DNA from: Thermoleophilia bacterium
Lineage (GTDB): Bacteria; Actinomycetota; Thermoleophilia; Miltoncostaeales; Miltoncostaeaceae
Assembly (NCBI GenBank): GCA_016463385.1
Contig: JAEMRL010000055.1
Location: 1 to 10,064, forward strand
Length of the DNA: 10,064 nucleotides
Direction of reading: 5' to 3'
The position numbers and the translations under genes were made by a program. Each line of letters starts with the position of its first letter. Within the stretch, counting starts at the first letter, position 1. Below are positions 1-6,792 of this stretch, piece after piece. The notes beneath the pieces were generated by a model that was not told where the DNA came from, made no database searches, and was given only the letters and a program-made list of their open reading frames with translations.

Positions 1-484
1 CCACGGCGGCCGGCCCGGCGAAGCGCCCGTGGATCTGGAGCATCGCGGTGAAGATGGCCGAGAACCCCTGCAGCGCGAGGGCCGGCGCCATGATCCGGAT
101 CAGCTCCGCCGTCTGGTCGGCCCGGACCTCGTCGAGCCGGAAGAGCGCGGCGGGGGCCTCGGGCCAGATGGCGACAAAGGTGCACAGGACGACCAGGAAG
201 ATGCCCACCCACACGGCCATGGCGCTGACCAGGCGCCACGCGCTGGGCGTCCCCTCGAGCGCCTTCTCGCGCTGGAAGGTGGGGATGATGAGGGTGACCA
301 GCGTGTAGAGCAGCACCGCCGCGACCGAGTTGACGATCAGCAGCGAGTTGACGTAGGCGTCGGTGACCCCCGAGGCGCCGTAGGCCGCCGCCAGCACGAT
401 CTCGCGCGCGAACCCCAGCAGCCGCGAGAGCAGGCCGAAGATCGCGACCACCGCCGCTGCGCGCGCCAGGCGCGAGATGGTCAT
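1..484 (-). CDS. MurJ/MviN-family lipid-linked glycan flippase, N-terminal part (cut by left edge)
   Basis: The 161 codons visible run off the left edge, so the stop is outside the window. The product starts MTISRLARAA and carries the family signature SRLLGFARE at residues 20-28, followed by TDAY at 41-44. Hydrophobic stretches at about residues 9-35, 44-70 and 84-108, and a further one near 130-155, fit the multi-pass MOP-superfamily fold, which flips undecaprenyl-linked glycans across the membrane. Arg21, Arg27 and Asp42 align with E. coli MurJ Arg18, Arg24 and Asp39, but Lys46 and Arg52 of MurJ correspond to Leu49 and Ala55 here. In a polysaccharide operon it probably exports the lipid-linked repeat unit (a Wzx role) rather than being the housekeeping lipid II flippase, which is inference. 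The ATG start overlaps the stop of the preceding gene as ATGA (481-484), so translation is likely coupled. It is not reported as an ordinary complete ORF because of the missing 3' end. Confidence 0.9.
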   Translation of the reverse strand, partial: MTISRLARAAAVVAIFGLLSRLLGFAREIVLAAAYGASGVTDAYVNSLLIVNSVAAVLLYTLVTLIIPTFQREKALEGTPSAWRLVSAMAVWVGIFLVVLCTFVAIWPEAPAALFRLDEVRADQTAELIRIMAPALALQGFSAIFTAMLQIHGRFAGPAAV

Positions 485-1722
485 CGCGGCGTGAGCCCGT
501 ACAGCGTGCGGACGCCGGTCATCACCAGCAGGCCGTCGATCCCGACCGCGGGGCTGTAGCGGCCGTCGGGGAAGGTCAGCAGCCGCTTCCCGGTGCGGGC
601 GTCGAGGCCGAAGGTCCGGCCCTCGGACGGGACGCGGGCGAGCGTGGAGACGTAGACCACGTCGCCGATCACCGATGCCGACCCGGAGATCCGCTCGCGT
701 GCGTCGAACGACCACCGCACCCGGCCCGTGACCGCATCGAGCGCGTACATGGTCTCGTCGTAGCTGCCCACGTAGATCAGCCGGCCGGCCACGGCCGGGC
801 TCGCGTAGACGAAGTCGTCCAGCACCCTCACCCAGGCGACCTCGCCGGTGTCCGCGTCGAGGGCGATCACCCGGCCGTTGATGTTGCCGATGTAGACGCG
901 TCCGTAGGCGACAGCGGGGCCGCCGTAGAACCGTCCGGCACCCCGCAGGCGCTCACCGGGGCTCGTCCGCCGCCACACGACGCGACCGTCGGAGCGCCGG
1001 AAGGCCGTGACGTGGCCCGCGTAGTCGCCCACCACGACGTTCGGCCCCGACAGGGCGAGGCTGGCCTTCACGTCGCCGCCCGCCGGCGCCGACCAGCGCA
1101 CGCCCCCGGTGCGGGCGTCGAGCCGCAGCACCCGGCCCGACAGCGTGCCGATGAAGGCGGAACCGGCGACCACGAGGGGCGACGACTCGACGGCCGAGCC
1201 CACGTTGCGCCGCCAGACGCGCCGGCCGTTCGAGGCCCGCAGTGCCACCACCTCCCCCCGTGTGGTGGTGAAGAGCGCCAGATCGCCCGCGAGCGCCGGC
1301 GAGGAGGCCACCCGCCCGCGCAGCTTCTGCCGCCAGCGCTCACGGCCCGTCTCGACATCGATGCCCAGGGCGAGGCCCTCGTTGGTGCCCACCACGGCCA
1401 GCCCATCCCCGATCACGGGGGGGAACTCGAGTAGCGAACCCGCATCGAAGCGCCATTCCTCCCGGAAGGGGGGCCGCAGCTGCAGGGCGGGGTTCGCCCG
1501 CGAGCGCTCGGCGTCGAAGCCGAACTCGGGCCACGATCCGGCCGTCACCCGGCCCGCCGGCGCCTCCTCGGGCTCGAAGCCCTCGGTGGTGCCCTCGACG
1601 CTCGACGAGTCGAACCAGCCGCGCAGCAGCCCCACGCCGAGGATGCCCGCGGCGACCACGACCACCAGGAGCGCGGCGCCCGCGCCCCAGAGGATCCGCT
1701 TACGGCGCGGCGGGATGGGCAC
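481..1722 (-). CDS. Membrane-anchored PQQ-like (BamB-like) eight-bladed beta-propeller protein
   Basis: The 413-residue product begins with a basic PRRKR stretch and one hydrophobic segment (about residues 10-34), giving an N-in anchor with the rest outside the membrane. After an acidic linker (about 37-58) come propeller repeats with blade tryptophans at 90, 130, 170, 210, 250, 297 and 337, almost exactly 40 residues apart; the 47-residue step is caused by a short insertion near 255-265. Repeats share the pattern G-x-hydrophobic-ALD-x-x-TG-x-x-x-W. The repeat family is PQQ-like/BamB-like. No quinoprotein dehydrogenase active site is evident, so a binding or scaffold role is more likely than catalysis. 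It is a clear paralog of the upstream gene, sharing VESSPLVV, RFYGGPAV, RISGSA and DGRYSPAVG blocks. I chose GTG at 1722, just before the anchor; an in-frame extension to 2106 would be low-complexity Ser/Arg/Pro-rich read-through of the neighbour. The start overlaps the upstream stop by 23 nt and has only a distant GGGGA. Confidence 0.85.
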   Translation of the reverse strand: MPIPPRRKRILWGAGAALLVVVVAAGILGVGLLRGWFDSSSVEGTTEGFEPEEAPAGRVTAGSWPEFGFDAERSRANPALQLRPPFREEWRFDAGSLLEFPPVIGDGLAVVGTNEGLALGIDVETGRERWRQKLRGRVASSPALAGDLALFTTTRGEVVALRASNGRRVWRRNVGSAVESSPLVVAGSAFIGTLSGRVLRLDARTGGVRWSAPAGGDVKASLALSGPNVVVGDYAGHVTAFRRSDGRVVWRRTSPGERLRGAGRFYGGPAVAYGRVYIGNINGRVIALDADTGEVAWVRVLDDFVYASPAVAGRLIYVGSYDETMYALDAVTGRVRWSFDARERISGSASVIGDVVYVSTLARVPSEGRTFGLDARTGKRLLTFPDGRYSPAVGIDGLLVMTGVRTLYGLTPR

Positions 1723-3109
1723 GGAGGTGCCGCGTCCCCACGAGGTAGAGGGTCGTGCCCGCGCCGACCGCCGGCGAGTAGCGCCCGTCGTCGCCGCGGT
1801 GGCGCACCGCTCCGGTGCTGACGTCAAGCCCGAAGGTCCGCCGGGGCTCGCCCGGACGGGCGAGCACGGCGGTGTAGACGAGGCCGTCGACCACCGTGGC
1901 CGAGCCCGAGATCCTGCCGCCCGCGTCGAACGACCAGCGCACCGCGCCGGTGGCGAGGTCGAGGGCCTCGAAGCGCCCCGAGTAGGACCCGATGAAGGCG
2001 GTGCCGCCGGCGATCGCCGCCGTTGAGTAGACGAAGGCCCCGGTGGAGTGCCGCCAGAGCTCGGCGCCCGAGCGCGCGTCCAGGGCGATGACCGCGCCCC
2101 CGACATCGCCGATCACGATCGTGTCGCCGCTCACCGCCGGGCCGCCGTAGAAGCGCTGCCCCCCGGTGTAGGTCCACCGCTCGGCGCCCGTGGCGGGGTC
2201 GAGGGCGTGCACGTTGCCCGAGTAGTCGCCGACCACGATCAGGCCGGCCGCCAGGGCCGCGCTGCCCTTGATGTCGTCGGGCGCCTGGTACGACCACTCC
2301 CGCAGGCCGGTCTCGACGTCCACCGCGTGCAGCCGGCCGCTCCAGGTGCCGATGTACGCGCGGCCACCGACCACCAGGGGCGAGCTCTCCACCGGGCTGC
2401 CGTCGGTCGAGAACCGCCAGAGCGGCGTGCCGTGCGCCCGGGTGTAGGCGGTGAGAGCCCCGTCCATGGACGAGATCAGCACGGTGTCGCCGGTGATCGC
2501 GGGGCTCGAGGCGATCGCGCCCTTCTGGCGGCGGGCCCAGATGATCCGGCCGGTCTCCGCGTTCAGCCCGTACACGCGCCCGGAGTTGACGCCGACGACA
2601 ACCAATCCGTTGTCAACCGCGGGCGGGAACTCGATCAGCGTGCGCGATTCGAAGGTCCAGGCCGGCGGGCCGTCGGGGGGGCCGACCCGCACGCCCGGCA
2701 CGTGGCGGGCGCGGGCCGCTCCGCCGCCGTACTCGGGGCTCTGGAGGTCGGGGTCGTAGAGATCCACCGCCACCGGGGCGCCGCGCACGGAGGCCCGGCC
2801 GTCCGACAGGCCGCGCTTGGAGACCTCCACCAGGCGCGTCCCGCCGGGCACGTCGGCCCGGCCGGACGCGCCGGTGCGGACCCGTGCGATGACGGCGTCG
2901 CTCCGGAACGCCACGACCGTGGCGCCGGCGACGGGCGTGCCGCGGTCGCCGTCCTCGACCGTCACGGCCAGCGTCCCCTGGTCGGGCGGCGCCGGGGGAG
3001 CGGGCACGTCGGCCGCCGTGGTCGTCTCGGCGTTCCCGCCACCGCCGCAGCCGGAGGCCACGACGCCCAGGCTCAGCGCGAGCGCGGCGGCGCTACGGGT
3101 TCGCCGCAC
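1700..3109 (-). CDS. PQQ-like beta-propeller lipoprotein with N-terminal Ig-like/carboxypeptidase-regulatory-like domain
   Basis: The 469-residue product starts MRRTRSAAAL and has a short hydrophobic core ending in the lipobox ASGC with Cys21, so it should be a lipid-anchored exported protein. A Thr/Ala/Pro linker (25-44) leads to a small beta-rich module at about 45-120 (GTLAVTVEDGD, then GTPVAGATVVAF), which resembles carboxypeptidase-regulatory or Ig-like folds. The propeller follows, with blade tryptophans at 151, 191, 231, 272, 312, 352 and 392 and a closing strand near 436-450, consistent with eight blades. Such repeats bind ligands or scaffold complexes; no catalytic motif is seen. It lies between Wzz and a paralog anchored by a transmembrane helix, which suggests the two act together in polymer export or retention (inference). 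The GTG start at 3109 is favoured because the signal peptide begins at once; it overlaps the Wzz stop by 17 nt. Its stop overlaps the next start by 23 nt. Confidence 0.88.
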   Translation of the reverse strand: MRRTRSAAALALSLGVVASGCGGGGNAETTTAADVPAPPAPPDQGTLAVTVEDGDRGTPVAGATVVAFRSDAVIARVRTGASGRADVPGGTRLVEVSKRGLSDGRASVRGAPVAVDLYDPDLQSPEYGGGAARARHVPGVRVGPPDGPPAWTFESRTLIEFPPAVDNGLVVVGVNSGRVYGLNAETGRIIWARRQKGAIASSPAITGDTVLISSMDGALTAYTRAHGTPLWRFSTDGSPVESSPLVVGGRAYIGTWSGRLHAVDVETGLREWSYQAPDDIKGSAALAAGLIVVGDYSGNVHALDPATGAERWTYTGGQRFYGGPAVSGDTIVIGDVGGAVIALDARSGAELWRHSTGAFVYSTAAIAGGTAFIGSYSGRFEALDLATGAVRWSFDAGGRISGSATVVDGLVYTAVLARPGEPRRTFGLDVSTGAVRHRGDDGRYSPAVGAGTTLYLVGTRHLRAHPAAP

Positions 3110-3926
3110 GCCCCGCCGGGCTGCCCCGCCACACGAACGTGACGATGATGCCGACGAGGAAGCCGATGACGCCGGCGAGGATCACCGAGCGGAGGCGGTT
3201 CGGCACGCTTCCCGAGGAGCTCGGGCTCGTGGCGAGGGAGATGATGCCGGGCTGGAACTGCTGCTCCTTGACCAGGTTGAGGCGCTGGCTGCTCAGCTCG
3301 GTGGTGGCGATCTGGAGCTGCTGCCCGGAGCTGTTGAGCAGCGACTGGAGCACCAGCAGGCGGTCGCCGCTGGCCGTGGCGAGCTGCTGCCGGTAGCCGG
3401 CCATCTGGGTCTCCAGGCGGTCGGCGTTGGCCTGCGCCGCGGTGATGGCCGCCTCGTAGGAGTCGGTGATCCCCGCGAAGTCCTCCTTCGCCTCGCTCTC
3501 GATCGCCGTCGCGTAGGCGTTGGCGGCGTCGCGGGCGATGGTGCGGTCCTCGTCGCGGAAGGTGACGGTGATCACGGTCGGCAGGTTGCCCACCGAGCCG
3601 CCGGGCGCCCGTGGAGCGGTCAGCTCGATCCCGCGGCGGATCCGGCCGGGGGTGACCCCGACCTCCTTCGCCACGCGCCCGACCAGGTTGTCGCCGGTGA
3701 GCACGATCGGCACCAGAGCCGGGTTGGTGCCGGGGGTCGATACGGGCGTGCCCGACACGCTGGTCGCCTGTCCCACGAACAGCTCGGCCGTGGCCGTGTA
3801 GCTCGTGCTGGTGGCGAAGCTGAGGGCGAGCCCGACGAGGGCGGCGACGACCGTCGCGGTGAGGATGAGCCAGCGGCCGCTCCAGATGACGCGGCCGTAG
3901 TCCCGGAGGGTGATCTCGCGTTCCAC
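3093..3926 (-). CDS. Wzz-family chain length determinant / polysaccharide co-polymerase, kinase-less
   Basis: The 277-residue product has the classic Wzz layout: a short cytoplasmic N-terminus (EREITLRDYGRVIW), a transmembrane helix at about 19-38, an extracytoplasmic region opening with TSYTATAELFVG, a Gln/Ala/Glu-rich probable coiled coil at about 138-222, and a second transmembrane helix at about 247-266. Proteins of this family set the modal length of polysaccharides made by Wzy-type systems. There is no Walker A motif, so no fused tyrosine autokinase, and none is present elsewhere in the window. The C-terminal tail (residues 267-277) has no tyrosine cluster. The start is GTG at 3926, 11 nt after the stop of the ATP-grasp gene, with AGGG (3936-3939) nine bases upstream. 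An in-frame extension to 4601 is possible on paper but only reads the ATP-grasp gene out of frame as Arg/Pro/Gly-rich sequence. Confidence 0.9.
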   Translation of the reverse strand: MEREITLRDYGRVIWSGRWLILTATVVAALVGLALSFATSTSYTATAELFVGQATSVSGTPVSTPGTNPALVPIVLTGDNLVGRVAKEVGVTPGRIRRGIELTAPRAPGGSVGNLPTVITVTFRDEDRTIARDAANAYATAIESEAKEDFAGITDSYEAAITAAQANADRLETQMAGYRQQLATASGDRLLVLQSLLNSSGQQLQIATTELSSQRLNLVKEQQFQPGIISLATSPSSSGSVPNRLRSVILAGVIGFLVGIIVTFVWRGSPAGRAANP

Positions 3927-3935
3927 GACGGCGGA

Positions 3936-3939
3936 CCCT
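3936..3939 (-). promoter_or_regulatory. Ribosome binding site of the Wzz gene
   Basis: On the minus strand AGGG overlaps the TAG stop of the ATP-grasp gene and lies nine bases before the GTG at 3926. It supports that GTG over upstream in-frame codons, which would overlap the ATP-grasp gene. Confidence 0.45.
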
Positions 3940-4942
3940 AGACCACGGGGCCGAGCGGGGCGAGGCCGGACGGTTCGCGCCGCAGCAGCGTCTGCTCGAG
4001 GAAGCGCGTCATCACGACGCCCGGGGTGTGGGCCCCCAGGCGCGGGCTCGGACGCTCGCCGGCCGCGATGGCGAGGATCATCTGCACGTAGCCGGCGCCG
4101 GCCGCCTGCGGCAGCGGGAACGCGCCGCCGAAGCGGGTGTTGATGTCGGTGATGCCGAGGATGCGGCCGTCCTCGCGGAAGCACTGCACGGTGCTCGGTC
4201 CGACCAGCCCGAGGCCCTCGACCGTCGCGGCGCCGAGCTCGACCAGCTGGGGGTCGTCGAGGGTCTCCCCCTTGATCTGCTCGCCGCCCTTGCTCTGGAT
4301 CATCGCCCGCGGCACGGCGCCGAGCGCCCGCCCGTCGAGGTCGCCGAAGCAGTCGATGCTGAACTCGAGGCCCGGCAGCGCCTGCTGAACCACGCTCTCG
4401 GCCGGGCTGTAGCGGCGGAAGAAGGCCAACTCGTCCGCGTCGGCGCAGCGGTAGATGTGGCGGCCCGCGAAGCCGAGGCGCGGCTTCAGCATCACCGGGA
4501 AGGGCAGGTCGGCGGGGTCGACCTCGTCGGGCAGCCAGGTCGGCGGGGAGGGCAGCCCCCGGCGTCCGAGCATCAGGTGGCACTCCCACTTGTCCTGGCA
4601 CCCCAGCGCCACCGCGGCGTCGGGCAGGAACACCGTCGCGCCGGCCGCGCGGATGCCGGGCGCCGCCTCGGCGAGAAGCACCGGGTCGAGGTCGGTCAGC
4701 GGCAGCACCGCGCGCACCGACTCCCGGCGGCAGACGTCGGCGACCGCGGCCCCGTACCCGGGATCGTCCACGGCGGGCAGCGCCACGACCTCGTCGGCCG
4801 CGAACAGCGACGGCGAGAGGGGGTCGAGGTCGCTCACCAGCACGCGGCCCCGGTGGGTGCCCCCGTGGAGCGCGGCCTGGAAGGCGCGGACGATGTCCAC
4901 GCGCTGTCCCGCGCAGGTCAGCAGGACGTTCACGTCAGCCAT
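3938..4942 (-). CDS. ATP-grasp enzyme (carbamoyl-phosphate-synthase-like/PylC-like), polysaccharide-cluster type
   Basis: The 334-residue product has an N-terminal Rossmann-like pre-ATP-grasp domain starting NVLLTCAGQRVDIVRAF (residues 5-21) with VLVSDLDPLSP (34-44). The ATP-grasp fold follows: DKWE at 117-120, the nucleotide-binding strand VMLKPRLGFAGRHI (150-163), the acidic strand GLEFSID (191-197) and the metal-binding DINTRFGGAFPL (266-277), where Asp replaces the more usual Glu. ATP-grasp enzymes join a carboxylate to an amine, thiol or similar nucleophile through an acyl-phosphate. Its likely job here is to add an amino acid or similar group to a sugar precursor or repeat unit, but the substrate cannot be read from sequence. 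It starts at ATG 4942, preceded by GGAG (4949-4952), and overlaps the stop of the sugar transferase by 8 nt. A GTG at 4933 is a less likely alternative start. Confidence 0.88.
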   Translation of the reverse strand: MADVNVLLTCAGQRVDIVRAFQAALHGGTHRGRVLVSDLDPLSPSLFAADEVVALPAVDDPGYGAAVADVCRRESVRAVLPLTDLDPVLLAEAAPGIRAAGATVFLPDAAVALGCQDKWECHLMLGRRGLPSPPTWLPDEVDPADLPFPVMLKPRLGFAGRHIYRCADADELAFFRRYSPAESVVQQALPGLEFSIDCFGDLDGRALGAVPRAMIQSKGGEQIKGETLDDPQLVELGAATVEGLGLVGPSTVQCFREDGRILGITDINTRFGGAFPLPQAAGAGYVQMILAIAAGERPSPRLGAHTPGVVMTRFLEQTLLRREPSGLAPLGPVV

Positions 4943-5582
4943 CGGGTGCTCCGGGTGGGGGGAGGTCGAACCCGCCGCGCGGGCCCTTGTACGTCCCCTC
5001 GCTCCGCACGACCACGAGGGCGGTGCGGGCGAGGATGGCCAGATCGCGGCGCATGCTCCAGCGCGCGACGTAGGTCAGGTCGATCTCGATGCGCTCGGAC
5101 CACGGGATGGCGTTGCGCCCCGTGACCTGTGCCAGGCCCGTCAGACCCGGCCGCGCCAGCAGTCTGCCCCGCTGACGGGCGTCGTAGCGCTCCACCTGCG
5201 ACGCCACCGTCGGGCGGGGGCCGACCAGGCTCATGTCGCCCCGCACGATGTTCCAGAGCTGGGGCAGCTCGTCCAGTGACAGGCGTCGCAGGGTCGCTCC
5301 GAGGGGGGTGATGCGGCTGTCGCCGACGGTCACGGCGAGCCCGGCGCCCATCCCCTCGGCCCCGACCACCATCGTGCGGAACTTGAGGAGGGTGAAGGGC
5401 CGCCCGGCGTAACCGATCCGCTGCTGCCGGAAGAGCGCCGGGCCCGGCGAGTCGCGGCGGACCATGAACGCGATGCCGGCCATCACGGGCGTCAGGGCGA
5501 CCGCCAGCGGGAGCGCGACGGCGAGGTCGAGCGCGCGCTTGGCGCGGCCTCCGACGGGGCCGGCGCCCGCGGCGCTAGGCAA
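4935..5582 (-). CDS. Polyprenyl-phosphate sugar-phosphate transferase (PglC/WbaP C-terminal-type initiating enzyme)
   Basis: The 215-residue product belongs to the bacterial sugar transferase family, which moves a sugar-1-phosphate from a nucleotide sugar to undecaprenyl phosphate as the first step of repeat-unit synthesis. It opens with KRALDL and one hydrophobic re-entrant helix (about 17-42), followed by SPGPALFRQQRIG (45-57), KFRTM (67-71), the catalytic Asp104-Glu105 in DELPQLWN, GDMSLVGPRP (115-124) and RPGLTGLAQVTGRN (144-157). Its size matches the minimal PglC-like form, without the extra transmembrane domain of WbaP. Sugar specificity is unknown. The start I prefer is TTG at 5582, because no ATG or GTG lies between there and the conserved KRALDL block; GGAG (5587-5590) precedes it. 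It overlaps the stop of the GT4 gene by 8 nt. An upstream in-frame extension to 5729 would be low-complexity overlap. Confidence 0.92.
   Translation of the reverse strand: MPSAAGAGPVGGRAKRALDLAVALPLAVALTPVMAGIAFMVRRDSPGPALFRQQRIGYAGRPFTLLKFRTMVVGAEGMGAGLAVTVGDSRITPLGATLRRLSLDELPQLWNIVRGDMSLVGPRPTVASQVERYDARQRGRLLARPGLTGLAQVTGRNAIPWSERIEIDLTYVARWSMRRDLAILARTALVVVRSEGTYKGPRGGFDLPPPGAPDG
4949..4952 (-). promoter_or_regulatory. Ribosome binding site of the ATP-grasp gene
   Basis: GGAG on the minus strand, six bases before the ATG at 4942 and inside the 3' end of the sugar transferase gene. It favours the ATG over the GTG at 4933. Confidence 0.5.
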
Positions 5583-6792
5583 GGGACTCCACCACCGCGA
5601 CGAACCGGGCCGCGAGGGTGGCGCGGTCGTAGTGCTCGAGCGCGTAGGCCCGGCCGCTCTCGCCCATCCGGCGGGCGCCCTCGCGGTCGGCGGCCAGCGC
5701 CCGGATCGCGGCGGCGAGGGCGGCGCCATCCTCGGGTGGCACCGCGACGCCGCACCCGGCGCGCTCCACCATCGCGGTCAGCTCGCCCGCCGGGGCGGCG
5801 GCGATGATCGGCCGCGCGGCGCCCAGGTAGTCGAAGGCCTTGTTGGGCAGGGCCCCCGCGAACAGCGGGTTGTCCTGGTACGGCAGCAGGCAGGCGTCGG
5901 CGCGGGCCAGCCACGAGGGGACCTCGCGCTTGGGCACCGAGTCGATGAAGACGACGTTGTCGAGCCCCCGCCGCGTCGCCTCCTCCACGAGCGCCGGCTT
6001 CCGGTCGCCACCCCCCACGAGGATGATCCGGGCCTCCGGGAGGTCGCGCAGCCGGTCGGCGGCGTCGAGGACGGTCTCCAGCGAGCTGTAGGTGCCGTGC
6101 GCGCCCACGTACATGGCGACGAAGGCGTCGGCGGGGACCGGGGCCGGCGCGGGCGGCGCCCCCTCGACCGCGCCGATCTCCAGGTCGACGCCGTTCGTGA
6201 TCAGCGTGATCTTCGCCGGGCTCACGCCCTGGTCGATCATGCCGTCGCGGATCCCCTCGGTGAGCGCCACGATCCGGTCGGCCCGGCGGTAGCAGTACGA
6301 CTCCAGGGCCCGCGCGGCGGCGATCGTGCGGCGGTCGTTGACCAGGCCCATCGCGATCGCCGAGTCGGGCCACAGATCGCGCACCTCCAGCAGGAAGCGG
6401 GCCCCGCGCGCCCGTGCGAGGGCCGCCGCGGCGGCGGCGGAGGGTAGCGAGGGCGAGGAGGCGACGACCACGTCGGGCCGCTTCACGCGGGCGCTCGCCA
6501 GGGCCGACCACCAGGCGAAGGTGCCGTAGCTCGCGACGCGCGAGCGCAGATCGCGGCCATAGCCGGGCGTGGAATAGGTGCGCCAGACGTCGAGCCCGTC
6601 CTCGACCTCGTGGACCATCTTTCGCCCGGCGTAGCGCTCGGGGACCGTCCGCTCCTTGTGCTGCACGTAGGAGGTCACGACGGTCACCTCGTGCCCCGCC
6701 CGCGCCAGCGCACGGGTGTGCTGCCAGTGGCGGACCCCGCCGGGCTGGTCGGCGCTGACGAAGTACTGCGAGACGTAGAGGACGCGGCTCAC
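5575..6792 (-). CDS. GT4-family glycosyltransferase, WbuB-like
   Basis: The 405-residue product is a retaining GT-B glycosyltransferase that would add a sugar to the lipid-linked precursor at the cytoplasmic membrane face. The N-terminal domain has VLYVSQYF (4-11), PGGVRHWQHTRALARAGHEVTVVT (motif residues PGGVRHW at 17-23) and EVRDLWPDS (136-144), a pattern typical of WbuB-like enzymes. The C-terminal domain carries TNGVD (199-203), MYVGAHG (227-233) and the donor-binding region LPNKAFDYL (315-323) followed by GAARPII, where Asp321 stands where many GT4 enzymes have the second Glu of EX7E. Length is normal for the family and both domains are intact. The start is GTG at 6792, overlapping the previous stop as GTGA (6789-6792), so translation is probably coupled. 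Donor and acceptor sugars cannot be told from sequence. Confidence 0.92.
   Translation of the reverse strand: MSRVLYVSQYFVSADQPGGVRHWQHTRALARAGHEVTVVTSYVQHKERTVPERYAGRKMVHEVEDGLDVWRTYSTPGYGRDLRSRVASYGTFAWWSALASARVKRPDVVVASSPSLPSAAAAAALARARGARFLLEVRDLWPDSAIAMGLVNDRRTIAAARALESYCYRRADRIVALTEGIRDGMIDQGVSPAKITLITNGVDLEIGAVEGAPPAPAPVPADAFVAMYVGAHGTYSSLETVLDAADRLRDLPEARIILVGGGDRKPALVEEATRRGLDNVVFIDSVPKREVPSWLARADACLLPYQDNPLFAGALPNKAFDYLGAARPIIAAAPAGELTAMVERAGCGVAVPPEDGAALAAAIRALAADREGARRMGESGRAYALEHYDRATLAARFVAVVESLA
5587..5590 (-). promoter_or_regulatory. Ribosome binding site for the TTG start of the sugar transferase
   Basis: GGAG on the minus strand lies four bases before TTG at 5582, in the last codons of the upstream glycosyltransferase. 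The spacing is slightly short, but it is the best start signal near the conserved N-terminus. Confidence 0.4.

Noticed and set aside
481..2106. A longer form of the membrane-anchored propeller starting at 2106
   Set aside because: The extra 128 residues are Ser/Arg/Pro-rich read-through of the upstream propeller in another frame; the basic stretch and membrane anchor begin right after GTG at 1722.
481..3109. Quinoprotein (PQQ-dependent) dehydrogenase function for the two propellers
   Set aside because: Only the structural repeat is shared; I see no vicinal-cysteine or catalytic Asp/Glu signature of such dehydrogenases, and the context is polysaccharide assembly.
2048..3142. Plus-strand open frame of 364 codons opposite the lipoprotein propeller
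   Set aside because: Shadow of a well-supported propeller gene with regular 40-residue repeats; its own translation is low-complexity.
3093..4601. A longer form of the Wzz protein starting at 4601
   Set aside because: The extra 225 residues overlap the ATP-grasp gene in another frame and are low-complexity; the Wzz N-terminus starts at GTG 3926 with a ribosome site.
4028..5125. Plus-strand open frame of 365 codons across the ATP-grasp and sugar transferase genes
   Set aside because: It crosses two supported genes and their overlap, and shows no domain signature.
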